From the NCBI GenBank assembly GCA_002173095.1, contig NHBK01000014.1, positions 1-64,000 of the forward strand: a stretch of 64,000 nucleotides of DNA, written 5' to 3'. A program made the translations under genes and the position numbers. This document shows positions 43,968 through 52,824 of this stretch, piece by piece (positions within the stretch are counted from its first letter, which is position 1; every line of letters starts with the position of its first letter). The DNA comes from Hyphomonadaceae bacterium TMED5. Lineage in GTDB: Bacteria > Pseudomonadota > Alphaproteobacteria > Caulobacterales > Hyphomonadaceae. The notes below the pieces were generated by a model. That model did not search any database. It saw nothing but the letters and a program-made list of their open reading frames with translations, and was not told where the DNA came from.

Positions 43968-44486
43968 GTGCGAGGTTATTTTGCGATCGGGGCTGAAGGT
44001 ATTTCCAAGCCCATGAATCTGGGCGCTCTCATGCGTACAGCCCATGCCTTTGGCGCGAGCTTCTGCTTTTCAGTGAATGCTGATGCGAAGATCCGCACCG
44101 TCTATAAAGCCGACACATCGAAAAGCTTTGAACACGTGCCGTATTATCAATGGGATTCAATTGACGATATGGGCCTGCCACGCGGCTGTGCGCTGGTCGG
44201 CGTAGAGCTGACAGATGACGCGGTGGAACTGCCAAGCTTTCGTCACCCCGCATCAGCTGCGTATGTGCTGGGCCGCGAGCGCGGAAGCCTCACCCCAGAA
44301 ATGGTCGATAAATGCGCCTTCGTGGTGAAAATCCCGACCAAATTCTGCGTGAATGTTTCAGTGGCCGGCGCGCTCGTCATGTATGACCGCATGATCTCCA
44401 TGGGCCGATATGCTGAACGCCCCGTCTCACCGGGTGGGCCGATGACCGCGCGCGAGCTGAACCTTATTCAGGGTCGCCGGAAGTAA
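43968..44486 (+). CDS. SpoU/TrmH-family RNA methyltransferase
   Basis: A 172-residue SPOUT enzyme that 2'-O-methylates an RNA ribose with SAM. Family motifs are KPMNLGALMRTAHAFGA (motif 1), AYVLGRERGSLTPEM (motif 2) and VVKIPTKFCVNVSVAGALVMYD (motif 3). There is no N-terminal RNA-binding extension, as in TrmL-like forms. It starts with GTG and is coupled to the isoaspartyl peptidase gene. The target nucleotide is unknown. Confidence 0.88.
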   Translation: MRGYFAIGAEGISKPMNLGALMRTAHAFGASFCFSVNADAKIRTVYKADTSKSFEHVPYYQWDSIDDMGLPRGCALVGVELTDDAVELPSFRHPASAAYVLGRERGSLTPEMVDKCAFVVKIPTKFCVNVSVAGALVMYDRMISMGRYAERPVSPGGPMTARELNLIQGRRK

Positions 44487-44491
44487 CGCGT

Positions 44492-45133
44492 CTATTCTTC
44501 ACCTCGCAGGCGCATTAGCTCATTCAGCACCAAAGGGAATTCGGTATATCCATCCGATCCCAGAAAATGTCCGCCTTCATTCAGGACAATCAGCTTACAG
44601 CCCATGGCGGCAGCCAGTCGGTCACTAAGCTGATAGGGGACCAGCTCATCATTTCGCGCAGTGATTACGACGCACGCATCAACCATTTCGTTCACACGAT
44701 CAAAATCGACACCAGAGTCGAGAAACTCGTCCAGCGCGGGAATGACATCCAGCGTGTCATAAAACCCTGAAACCAGAACAAGACCGCCAATACGGGTGTC
44801 CGCAGGCAGGTCAGATAAAGCTCGTAGAGTGGAAATACTTCCCAGACTATGCGCAACGATGAAGGTGCTCTCGGACGCTCCCGCAATGTCTTGCGCGATC
44901 ACAGAACGCCAGGTCTGCGCATCCGGATTGTCCGCGTCTGGCAGAGCAAGCCTGCGCGCCTCGAACCCTTCAGCTTGCGCGGCGTCGGACAGCCACGGAA
45001 ACCAGTGTTCGTCAGGCCCTGCCATATAACCGTGGACAATTACGACTTCGGAGGCTGAGCTTTCAGCGCAGGCTGTCGAATGGCCTGCAAATAGAGCCAC
45101 CAGCCCCGCTATCACTGTCGTAAGTTTAAACAT
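44492..45133 (-). CDS. RBBP9/YdeN-type alpha/beta hydrolase with signal peptide
   Basis: A 213-residue serine hydrolase: EVVIVHGYMAGPDEHWFPWL, nucleophile in VAHSLGSIS, acid in ITARNDELVPY, and histidine in NEGGHFLG. This is the RBBP9/YdeN pattern. An N-terminal hydrophobic segment (LTTVIAGLVALFAGHSTACA) indicates export, unlike most RBBP9 proteins; TACA is not a clear lipobox. It faces the SpoU gene with 5 bases between stops. Substrate unknown. Confidence 0.83.
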   Translation of the reverse strand: MFKLTTVIAGLVALFAGHSTACAESSASEVVIVHGYMAGPDEHWFPWLSDAAQAEGFEARRLALPDADNPDAQTWRSVIAQDIAGASESTFIVAHSLGSISTLRALSDLPADTRIGGLVLVSGFYDTLDVIPALDEFLDSGVDFDRVNEMVDACVVITARNDELVPYQLSDRLAAAMGCKLIVLNEGGHFLGSDGYTEFPLVLNELMRLRGEE

Positions 45134-45224
45134 GCCTCAATCCCCTCAACGTCTGAGTAGCTTAAAGACATATAGGACGGAGCGAGTTCAGATTTTCTGC
45201 TTTGCCGCTCCAAAATTTATCAAC

Positions 45225-45614
45225 TCAAGGCAAATTAAGCTGCCAGGATACGCCGAACTTGTCCTGCACCCAGGCGAACATGCGGCTGAAGTCATAATCA
45301 TCCAGCGGCATGAGCGGCTCGCCCTCTGCACATAGCATATCGTGCACGGCGACCAGATCGTCTTCTTCTTCAAAATTGATGAAGATGGACATGGCCGGTG
45401 TGAACATAAATTGATGCACATTCGGGCTGTCAGTGATCATGATATTATGGTCACCAATGATCATGCGCGTCGGCAGAAGTTTACCCGCCAGTTCACCGGA
45501 ATCTGCCGGATACCGGTTCACCTCAGAGACTTCCATGTCAGGAAAGACTTTACGATAGAAGTTGAGCGCCTCTTCGGCCTCTCCAGTGAACATCAGATAA
45601 GTTGAAACGTGCAT
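45225..45614 (-). CDS. VOC-family (PhnB/glyoxalase-like) protein
   Basis: A 129-residue protein with two βαβββ modules: VSTYLMFTGEAEEALNFYRK with the FYxxxFP motif, then MSIFINFEEEDDLVAVHDML and FAWVQDKFGVSWQLNL. This matches the PhnB/3-demethylubiquinone-like group. It lacks an obvious full metal-binding set, so enzymatic activity is uncertain. Its start lies just downstream of a hairpin after the ChrR-like gene. Confidence 0.83.
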   Translation of the reverse strand: MHVSTYLMFTGEAEEALNFYRKVFPDMEVSEVNRYPADSGELAGKLLPTRMIIGDHNIMITDSPNVHQFMFTPAMSIFINFEEEDDLVAVHDMLCAEGEPLMPLDDYDFSRMFAWVQDKFGVSWQLNLP

Positions 45615-45623
45615 ATCAGAACC

Positions 45624-45645
45624 CGCGGTAAAACATGTTACCGCG
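45624..45645 (-). other. Stem-loop between the ChrR-like and VOC genes
   Basis: A perfect 8-bp stem CGCGGTAA / TTACCGCG with the loop AACATG, extended by AGAAC / GTTCT outside a bulge. It begins 6 bases after the ChrR-like stop and ends about 9 bases before the VOC ATG, so it could end the sigma operon weakly or hide the VOC ribosome site. No T-tract. Confidence 0.55.
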
Positions 45646-45650
45646 CCGTT

Positions 45651-46316
45651 CTAACCGAAGACCTTCTGAAGCACACCCAGAAAACCACGGAATTTGAGAT
45701 CGCCGTCGCGCACAATCAGCGCAATACACACGCCGTCCTCATCTGCGACCGGGCGGTGATGATTGCCAACACCCGACACAGCGAGATCACCAGGGCCATA
45801 ACTGCCTTCTTCATCGCTAAAGCCGCCGGAGACGACCAGCGTGTATTCAAAGCCGGAATGGGTGTGCATAGGTGCACCGCAACCCGGTTCAAACCGAATG
45901 ATTTCTGCTGTCACTTCCGGGCTGACATCCAGAGGCATAATGCGAATGCCCGGGCCACCGAATTTCCAGCCCGATTTCACTGAGTTCTGCAGCGCCACAT
46001 CCATAAGCGGTTCGGGCAGTTTAATCAGCTCATCAATCATCGCGCTCGCGACTTTTGCCGCCTTACGGGAAGACTGCGCGTCGGCTGCAAGCGCATCAAT
46101 ACGTTCCAGCGCGCGCTCTGCGGCCTGAAACGACATAGGTGCAGGAATTTCTCGTTCGAGAAATTCGCCTGCGACAGCATCAGACAGAACCTGCTCCTGA
46201 CGAATATCAGCACGAAGGGCTGCGCGCGTATCCAGCAAAAGTGTCAGAGCCGGATCAAGCGTTCCAGCGGCATACGCGCTTTGAAGCTCCTGTCCCAGTT
46301 CCTGTTCTTCAGACAA
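45651..46316 (-). CDS. ChrR-like cupin anti-sigma factor with a degenerate zinc site
   Basis: A 221-residue protein that aligns with R. sphaeroides ChrR, the zinc anti-sigma factor that responds to singlet oxygen. The N-terminal anti-sigma helix AYAAGTLDPALTLLL is present, but the zinc ligands at the ChrR numbers 6, 31, 35 and 38 (His, His, Cys, Cys) are here Glu6, Arg31, Arg35 and Ile38. The C-terminal cupin domain keeps its metal ligands (HTHSGFEYT: His151, His153, Glu157; His186 or 187 in NHHRP). It lies downstream of the sigma gene, so a partner role is likely, but it may bind without zinc or may have become an effector. Confidence 0.85.
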   Translation of the reverse strand: MSEEQELGQELQSAYAAGTLDPALTLLLDTRAALRADIRQEQVLSDAVAGEFLEREIPAPMSFQAAERALERIDALAADAQSSRKAAKVASAMIDELIKLPEPLMDVALQNSVKSGWKFGGPGIRIMPLDVSPEVTAEIIRFEPGCGAPMHTHSGFEYTLVVSGGFSDEEGSYGPGDLAVSGVGNHHRPVADEDGVCIALIVRDGDLKFRGFLGVLQKVFG

Positions 46317-46396
46317 TTCAGTACTCCGATTTGTAACTTCGGGCCCGCCTTTCGCGAGGCCTTCACTTTTCGCAACCCCATAAATGCGGGGTTTTT

Positions 46397-46984
46397 CTAT
46401 AATTCCTTACTCAATCTGGATCGAAGTCGTCCAAAGGCGAGTCGAATTCGTGATTTTACTGTACCTAATGGCAGCTTTGTTCTTTCTGCGATCTCAGAAT
46501 GGGTCAGTCCTTCATAAAAAGACGCCCTTAAAAGCCGGACCTGTTCATCCGGTAGATCCTTCATCGCGCTTCGGACATGTTCTTCAATCTGCGACAATTC
46601 CATTGTCTCATCTGGCAAAGGCAGATCAGCAGGCGAGAGAGCCGGCTCATCCGGTTCGACGTCCAGAACTTTTTCGCGCCGGAACGCATCAATCCGCCTG
46701 TTGCGTGCAATCCGGAAAATCCAGGTCGACGGCGATGCTTTCGACGGATCAAACTGTCCGGCCTTACGCCAGACCGTGATCATCACTTCCTGCGCCAGCT
46801 CTTCCGATTGCATTTCATCCGCGCCAAGGCGTTTCAGGAACGTTTTCAGACGCGGCGCGTAAAAGTCAAAAATGAGAGTGAAGGAGTCTCGACACTGCTT
46901 TTCAGCAATAGCCCGCAGCGCCTTGGCAAACCTTGCACGGTCCTCCTGGTCCAGTCCTGGTCTGGATGGAGCAGGATCAAGCAA
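46397..46984 (-). CDS. ECF RNA polymerase sigma factor (RpoE/ECF11-like)
   Basis: A 195-residue sigma-70 group IV factor. σ2: FTLIFDFYAPRLKTFLKRLG, QEVMITVWRKAGQFDPSKAS and STWIFRIARNRRIDAFRR. σ4: LTHSEIAERTKLPLGTVKSR and IRLAFGRLRSRLSKEL. Together with the ChrR-like gene downstream it fits the ECF11 group, known for singlet-oxygen and peroxide responses. The start is TTG with AAGGAGG upstream. Promoter autoregulation is likely but no convincing -10 is seen. Confidence 0.93.
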   Translation of the reverse strand: MLDPAPSRPGLDQEDRARFAKALRAIAEKQCRDSFTLIFDFYAPRLKTFLKRLGADEMQSEELAQEVMITVWRKAGQFDPSKASPSTWIFRIARNRRIDAFRREKVLDVEPDEPALSPADLPLPDETMELSQIEEHVRSAMKDLPDEQVRLLRASFYEGLTHSEIAERTKLPLGTVKSRIRLAFGRLRSRLSKEL

Positions 46985-47148
46985 GACAAGCCTCCTTCTG
47001 GAATAAAAACACTGTTACACTTCACCAGAAGCGCCTATCCGTAACACTGCTGAGATAGGATTGGAACCGGATCAAATCCAGTCCATATTAACACTCGCGT
47101 CACACGTTAACCCTATATTTTAAGCCTTTAAGAAGGAATGATTTCGGA

Positions 47149-47637
47149 ATGAAGCGATTTATCGCCGCTCTCGCACTTGCCACAGGTCTTGCTGTTCCAG
47201 CTCAGGCTTTTGAGTATGTTGGCGCGTTTCGTGACTGGTCAGTTTATCAGGATGTGGTGAATGGCGAGTCCGTTTGTTTCGCCGCGACCTATGCTGAAGA
47301 CTCCGCGCCGCGAAATGTAGACCATGGCGAGGTCGTCTTCTTCGTGACCTATTTCCACAATTCCTCTCTGCCTCAGGCGAGCATGCGCACGCCCTATGAA
47401 TTCCGCGAAGACCTTCCAGCTCGCGCTCAGGTAGGCGGCTCCGCATGGACACTCTACACAGCGGGCAATGAAATTTTTGCCAGCAATGATGATGAGCGCG
47501 CTATTCGCGACTCTCTGCGTCGCGGATCCGAACTTCGCGTCGAAGCAGTTTCAGCTCGCGACACCGAAGTTGCCTATCATTTCTCGCTGTCCGGTTCGGC
47601 CAGTGCCATTGATCGCGCACAGTCACTCTGCAACTGA
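47149..47637 (+). CDS. Exported IalB-like (invasion-associated locus B) protein
   Basis: A 162-residue protein with a signal peptide (cleavage near AQA-FEY). The start of the mature part, FRDWSVYQDVVNGESVCFAAT, resembles the 'GDWxVxC...' block of the invasion-associated locus B family, seen in many alphaproteobacteria regardless of pathogenesis. Two cysteines (SVCFAA and the last SLCN) may be paired. It is divergent from the sigma factor gene and could be in its regulon. Function unknown. Confidence 0.72.
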   Translation: MKRFIAALALATGLAVPAQAFEYVGAFRDWSVYQDVVNGESVCFAATYAEDSAPRNVDHGEVVFFVTYFHNSSLPQASMRTPYEFREDLPARAQVGGSAWTLYTAGNEIFASNDDERAIRDSLRRGSELRVEAVSARDTEVAYHFSLSGSASAIDRAQSLCN

Positions 47638-47703
47638 TCGCATCCGGGATTTGGCCGGACGCAACAAGTGTGATATTGAGCCCGGCTTCCGGAGACAGAT
47701 ACA

Positions 47704-48897
47704 TTGACCCAGAGCCTCGACATTTCTCACGCGGCAAACGCTGACCGTGCCTCTAACCCTTCCAAGCTTAACCTGGCGGGTATGGGGTTTGATACTTTGC
47801 GCGAAACGCTGATCGCGCGCGGCATTGAACCGAAAAAGGTCAATATGCGTGCCCGCCAGCTCTGGCGCTGGGTGTATCATTACGGCGTTCGCGACTTTTC
47901 CGGCATGACGGACATTGCCAAAGTCCAACGCGCGGAATTCGAAGAATGGTTCGAACTGGAGCGCCCGGACATCACAGAAGCGCTCGTTTCTGTCGATGGT
48001 ACGCGTAAATGGCTCATCGAATATGGCCCGAACACCGAGGCCGAGACGGTTTTCATTCCCGATGTTGGCCGCGCAGGCGCATTATGTGTTTCATCTCAGG
48101 TTGGCTGCACGCTGAACTGTTCATTCTGCCATACCGGCACACAAAAGCTGGTGCGAAACCTCACCGCGCCGGAAATTGTGCGTCAGGTCATGGTCGCGCG
48201 CGACGCGCTGGAAGAATGGCCAACCTCTAACGAGAACCGCAAGCTCACAAACATTGTCTTCATGGGTATGGGCGAGCCGCTCTATAACCTCGACAATGTG
48301 GCCGAAGCGATCGACACGATCAGCCATAATGAGGGCATTTCCTTTGGTCGTCGCCGCATCACGGTTTCGACCGCAGGCGTAGCGCCGCTCATTCCAGAGC
48401 TGGGCCGCCGCACCAATGCGATGCTGGCTATTTCTCTGCACGCGACGAATGACGATCTGCGCAATGAACTCGTGCCGCTGAACAAGAAGTACAATCTAAA
48501 AGAGCTGTTCGATGCGATCCGCCAGTATCCGGATCTCGGCAACTCCAAGAAAGTGACCTTCGAATACGTCATGCTGAAAGGCGTGAACGATTCCATGGCT
48601 GAGGCAAAAGACCTGCTTCGCCTCCTGAAAGGTGTACCTGCGAAAATCAACCTCATCCCATTCAACCCATGGCCGGGCACAAATTACGAGTGCTCTGACT
48701 GGGAGACAATTGAGACCTTCGCAGAAGTTCTCAACCGTGCAGGCTATTCAGCGCCAATCCGGACGCCGCGCGGCCGCGATATTCTGGCTGCCTGCGGTCA
48801 GCTGCGCTCTGAAAGCGTCAAGCAACGTGCTTCTGAGCGTCGCAAAGCTGAACTGGCGGCAAAAGCAGCAGAAGCTGAAGGCACAGCTGCGGAATAG
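47704..48897 (+). CDS. rlmN: Dual-specificity 23S rRNA/tRNA adenine-C2 methyltransferase RlmN
   Basis: A radical SAM enzyme that methylates C2 of A2503 in 23S rRNA and A37 in some tRNAs. The [4Fe-4S] cysteines are C135, C139 and C142 (CTLNCSFC); C128 (ALCVSSQ) and the Cys in ILAACGQLR match the two catalytic cysteines of E. coli RlmN with the same spacing. The length of 397 residues is normal, with an Ala/Glu-rich tail. The start is TTG with GGAGA upstream. Confidence 0.95.
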   Translation: MTQSLDISHAANADRASNPSKLNLAGMGFDTLRETLIARGIEPKKVNMRARQLWRWVYHYGVRDFSGMTDIAKVQRAEFEEWFELERPDITEALVSVDGTRKWLIEYGPNTEAETVFIPDVGRAGALCVSSQVGCTLNCSFCHTGTQKLVRNLTAPEIVRQVMVARDALEEWPTSNENRKLTNIVFMGMGEPLYNLDNVAEAIDTISHNEGISFGRRRITVSTAGVAPLIPELGRRTNAMLAISLHATNDDLRNELVPLNKKYNLKELFDAIRQYPDLGNSKKVTFEYVMLKGVNDSMAEAKDLLRLLKGVPAKINLIPFNPWPGTNYECSDWETIETFAEVLNRAGYSAPIRTPRGRDILAACGQLRSESVKQRASERRKAELAAKAAEAEGTAAE

Positions 48898-48922
48898 GCG
48901 TCAGAGCTCTGCCGGGCCGGGT

Positions 48923-49480
48923 TTAAAGACCGAAGAGAAAAATATGCCGGTTCAGGAAAAGCGACACCACGGCAGTCAGTAAAATGACCCATGTCAGCGT
49001 GAATATGTGCGGAATATTCCCCGAGCTTAACAGCCAGTGCTTTACGGATTTTCCGGACCCGCCTTCAACCGACAGATATCCGTCCAGATCAGCAACATCA
49101 CCCAGCTTGCCGATATAGGCGTCCCAGCGTGACTGAATATACGCCCGGACGATATTCGTATTCTTGATCAGTCGTCCGCCAATGGCCGAAATGAACAGCC
49201 CCACCAGGCTGAACAATATGAGAAATCCATCCACAATGTCCTGAACCTGCGCCCCGAAGGTCAGCGGACCATTGAGACTGGCCAGCCCCTCATTGAACTT
49301 GGCCTGAAGGATGAGGCCAATGGTTGCGAACAGAAACGCATTCATGGAAATCAACCAGACAATGCGCTGATTATAAAACCCATTTTCGGTGTTGATCTGC
49401 TCACGCATGCGATCATAAACCTGCCGAAGCTCTTCTGCCGCTTCCGGTGAAAGTCTCGGTTTTTCTGCTGTTTCAGTCAT
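48923..49480 (-). CDS. Integral membrane protein with cytosolic coiled coil (unknown)
   Basis: A 185-residue protein that I do not recognise. Charged residues (EAAEELRQVYDRMREQINTE) form an N-terminal helix, then hydrophobic segments near 41-58, 82-105 and 159-180 with a soluble stretch between them. It resembles small RipA/YebE-type or SLATT-like membrane proteins only in outline. The ATG with GGGGGA upstream is chosen. It is divergent from the CocE-type hydrolase gene and convergent to rlmN. Confidence 0.68.
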   Translation of the reverse strand: MTETAEKPRLSPEAAEELRQVYDRMREQINTENGFYNQRIVWLISMNAFLFATIGLILQAKFNEGLASLNGPLTFGAQVQDIVDGFLILFSLVGLFISAIGGRLIKNTNIVRAYIQSRWDAYIGKLGDVADLDGYLSVEGGSGKSVKHWLLSSGNIPHIFTLTWVILLTAVVSLFLNRHIFLFGL

Positions 49481-49602
49481 CACAATTCCCCCAGACCACA
49501 AAACAAGCATATTCCAGACATGACGCAAAATCTGCATATGCACTCGCGGCTTTCATTTTACGCCGTTTTCGTGTCTGGTCGCATAAGTTTCGGGAGACAG
49601 GT

Positions 49603-51420
49603 ATGACGTTCAGGCATTCACTTATCGGCATTTCAGCTTTTGCGCTGATGGGCTTTGCCGCACAGGCAGAATTTACACTGCCTGAAGGCGCCAGCGTGGA
49701 AGAAAATGTGCAGATCACCATGCGCGATGGCGCCCGCCTGAACGCGGATATCTATCTGCCCGCCAGCGGCGGCCCGGCCCCAACGATTTATGTCCGCACG
49801 CCTTATGATGATGAGATGAGCAGCCGGACAGAGTTGCACCAGCAGCTGCTTGAAAGCGGCTATGCCATTGTCGAACAGCATGAACGTGGCCGTTATTTCT
49901 CTGACGGCACCTATGTGATGCTGGGCCATAGTGTGGAAGACGGCTGGGACACGATGGACTGGATCACCGCGCAGGACTGGTCCAATGGCGATATCGGCAC
50001 GCTGGGCTGTTCTTCCTCGGCGGAAATCCAATTGCAAATGGCTGCAGCAGCTCACCCGGCGCACCGCGCACTGGTGGCGCAGTCTGCCGGTGTGGGCGTC
50101 GCTGAGGCTGGCCCGTTTCGCGAACAAGGCAATTTCTGGCGCGGCGGCATCTGGCAGCAAGGCTGGATGGATTATTTCCTCGGCTCCACGGTTCAGAACT
50201 GGCCGCAACTGCCTGAAGGCCTGTCTGATGAAGAACGCCAGTACCTTACCGGCGCATTTGAGCTGACCAATCTGAACTGGGCGCGCCCGAAGTCCGAGTT
50301 TGATGCCCATCGCATGGATCTGCCAATGGTGGAGATCGCGGAGAATATGGGCGGCCCGCAAAATGAGCTGCGCGCCTATATCCAAGCCGGCCCGGTGGAT
50401 GAAAGCTGGGATGTAAACCGTATCAGCGAAGGTGAGATGATCGCCGTGCCGGGCCTCTGGACCGAAGCGATCTATGACATCTCTTCCCGCTCAACCACCG
50501 CCTATTTTGACTGGAACCGCCAGGCCAATCTGGCCGAGGGCCGGGACAATCAGGTCATGCGCATCACCCAGGGCAGCCATTGCGGATTTGGCCGCATCAC
50601 CACGGATGAAAGCATTGGCGATCTCGAATTAGGTGACATGTCATACGATTACGCGGCTGAACTGCTCAGCTGGTTTAATCGCTGGATGATGCCCGATGCC
50701 GAAACCGAGCCTATGCAGGCCGCATACACCGCTTATTTGAGCGATGGCGAATGGCTCGCTTTTGATGACGCCATTCAATGGGGCGGCGAAACCTTCGCCC
50801 TCACTGCGGATGGAGAACTCAGCACTGCCGCAGGCGACGCTGGCTCCATCACGTACCTTTATGACCCGGCAGACCCTGTGCCGAGCCTTGGCGGCGAGAT
50901 TGGCGGCACAGGCACAGACCATCATGATGGAAGCTTTGACCAGACAGAGCTCGAAGCCCGTGAAGATGTGATCGTCTTCACATCTGAACCGCTTACAGAA
51001 GACATTGTCCTGTTCGGCTATGCCGAAATTGGATTGTCTGTCTCTTCTGATGCGCCAGACACTGACTTCACCATCAAGATTATCGATGTTTTCCCAGATG
51101 GCCGCGCCATGAATATCGGCGATAGCATTCAACGCATGCGGTATCGCGAAGGCCTTGAGACCGAAGTCTTCATGGAAGAGGGCGAGGTTTATCACATCAC
51201 CCTGCCGCCTGTCCTTCTCTCCCGCCGGATCGAAGCTGGCCACAGCCTGCGTGTGGAAGTCTCATCTTCCAACTTCCCAAGCTATGCCCGCAATCTGAAT
51301 ACAGATCAGGACCCATACACCAGCACAGACTTTGCGGTTGCAGAGAACACGCTTCATCTGGGTGAGGGTCATGCCTCCTATATCAGCCTACCCGTCATTG
51401 CAGACCCGGCCGCCGAATAG
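49603..51420 (+). CDS. CocE/NonD-family (X-Pro dipeptidyl-peptidase-like) hydrolase, exported
   Basis: A 605-residue serine hydrolase of the cocaine esterase/acylaminopeptidase type with a signal peptide (AQA-EFTLP). NADIYLPASGGPAPTIYVRTPYDD and ERGRYFSDG are family blocks. The nucleophile elbow reads LGCSSSAEIQL, where the usual form is GxSYxG; the His is in QGSHCGFG; the C-terminal jelly-roll includes FDQTELEAREDVIVFTSEPL. It probably cleaves an ester or amide in the periplasm. The ATG with GGGAG upstream is chosen over a frame extending 156 bases earlier into the divergent gene. Confidence 0.88.
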   Translation: MTFRHSLIGISAFALMGFAAQAEFTLPEGASVEENVQITMRDGARLNADIYLPASGGPAPTIYVRTPYDDEMSSRTELHQQLLESGYAIVEQHERGRYFSDGTYVMLGHSVEDGWDTMDWITAQDWSNGDIGTLGCSSSAEIQLQMAAAAHPAHRALVAQSAGVGVAEAGPFREQGNFWRGGIWQQGWMDYFLGSTVQNWPQLPEGLSDEERQYLTGAFELTNLNWARPKSEFDAHRMDLPMVEIAENMGGPQNELRAYIQAGPVDESWDVNRISEGEMIAVPGLWTEAIYDISSRSTTAYFDWNRQANLAEGRDNQVMRITQGSHCGFGRITTDESIGDLELGDMSYDYAAELLSWFNRWMMPDAETEPMQAAYTAYLSDGEWLAFDDAIQWGGETFALTADGELSTAAGDAGSITYLYDPADPVPSLGGEIGGTGTDHHDGSFDQTELEAREDVIVFTSEPLTEDIVLFGYAEIGLSVSSDAPDTDFTIKIIDVFPDGRAMNIGDSIQRMRYREGLETEVFMEEGEVYHITLPPVLLSRRIEAGHSLRVEVSSSNFPSYARNLNTDQDPYTSTDFAVAENTLHLGEGHASYISLPVIADPAAE

Positions 51421-51597
51421 CCAACGCCGCGCCATAAAGCGCAAGTCATTCTTGCGCCATGCGCAACTTAAAGCCGCTTGCAGGCTCAGCCATAGATCAC
51501 ATATGGCTAGCCTGTAGCCGCCAAATACAACACATCAGGCTGCACGGCGGAGGAACGCCAGAAAGAGACAGGCTCACTTTCATTTTTGAGGCCTGAA

Positions 51598-52800
51598 TTG
51601 ACCGACACTGCCAGACCAACCGGCATTACGCGCGCCCTTATTCTCATCGCTCTTGGCATGGGCGGATTTGCCATTGGCACCACCGAATTTGCCGCGATGA
51701 GCCTGCTGCCCTATTTCGCGGACGGTCTCAATATTGATGAGCCGACTGCCGGGCATGTGATCAGCGCCTATGCGCTTGGCGTCGTCGTTGGCGCGCCTGT
51801 GCTGGCCGTGCTGGGCGCAAAACTGCCAAAGCGCACCATGCTGCTTTTGCTCATGGCCGCCTTTGCCGTGTTCAATGTGTTGAGCGCCCTGTCGCCCAAT
51901 TATGAGATGATGCTCGTCTTCCGCTTTCTCTCCGGCTTTCCACACGGCGCCTATTTCGGTGTCGCCGCGCTGGTCGCTGCGTCTCTCGTCGCGCCAAACA
52001 AACGCGCTCAAGCCGTGTCGCTCGTCCTTCTGGGCCTCACCATCGCAACCATTATTGGTGTTCCGGCGGCAAGCTGGCTTGGCCAGACACTCGGCTGGCG
52101 CTGGGGGTTTGGCATTGTGGGCGGGCTTGCCGCGCTCAGCGTGTTTTTAAACTTCCTCTTCACCCCAAAGGATACGCCCGACCCGAAGGCCAGCCCATTA
52201 CGAGAACTCACCGCGCTTAAAAAGCGCCAGGTCTGGCTCACCCTCTTTATGGGCGCGATCGGCTTTGGCGGCATGTTCGCCGTCTATACCTATGTGACGA
52301 GCGTGGTTCTGCAGGTCATCGAAGCCCCGGAATGGACCATTCTTGTCGTGCTTGCGGTGTTTGGCTGCGGGATCACCGTGGGCAATCTTGTCGGCGCATG
52401 GCTCGCGGATAAAGCGCTCATGCCAGCGGCAGCGGGCATTCTCATCTGGAGCACGATCAACCTTCTCATCTATCCGACAGCGGCAGAACATCTCTGGACA
52501 CTCTGCATCTCTGTCTTCATGATTGGTGGCACAAATGGTTTATCCCCTGCCCTGCAAACCCGGCTGATGGATGTCGCAGAAGACGCCCAAACCCTCGCCG
52601 CCGCGCTGAACCATTCCGCCTTTAACGTGGCCAATGCGCTCGGGCCATTTCTCTCCGGCCTTGCCATTACTGCAGGGCTCAGCCTCACAGCGACAGGCTA
52701 TGTCGGCGCGTGTCTTGCCTTTGGCGGCCTCATCATCTGGGCCATTGCCATGTGGGATGAAAAACGCTCCCGCAAACTGGCAAGCGTTCCAGCGGAATAG
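51598..52800 (+). CDS. MFS transporter of the AraJ/YdhP arabinose-efflux-like group
   Basis: A 400-residue, 12-helix major facilitator: IALGMGGFAIGTTEFAAMSL opens helix 1, GAPVLAVLGAKLPKRTMLL carries the loop 2-3 signature, and SGFPHGAYFGVAALVAASLV is the SgaP-like motif typical of AraJ-type proton-drug or sugar efflux. The start is TTG with GAGG 6 bases upstream, and a TTG 12 bases earlier is the alternative. Substrate unknown. Confidence 0.9.
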   Translation: MTDTARPTGITRALILIALGMGGFAIGTTEFAAMSLLPYFADGLNIDEPTAGHVISAYALGVVVGAPVLAVLGAKLPKRTMLLLLMAAFAVFNVLSALSPNYEMMLVFRFLSGFPHGAYFGVAALVAASLVAPNKRAQAVSLVLLGLTIATIIGVPAASWLGQTLGWRWGFGIVGGLAALSVFLNFLFTPKDTPDPKASPLRELTALKKRQVWLTLFMGAIGFGGMFAVYTYVTSVVLQVIEAPEWTILVVLAVFGCGITVGNLVGAWLADKALMPAAAGILIWSTINLLIYPTAAEHLWTLCISVFMIGGTNGLSPALQTRLMDVAEDAQTLAAALNHSAFNVANALGPFLSGLAITAGLSLTATGYVGACLAFGGLIIWAIAMWDEKRSRKLASVPAE

Positions 52801-52824
52801 GCAGCAGAAACGCCCCGGAAAGCC

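Noticed and set aside
47047-47074. TGATCC on the minus strand upstream of the sigma gene, like the ECF11 -35
   Set aside because: The matching -10 (TAAGA-like) is not found at the expected spacing, so autoregulation cannot be supported from this site.
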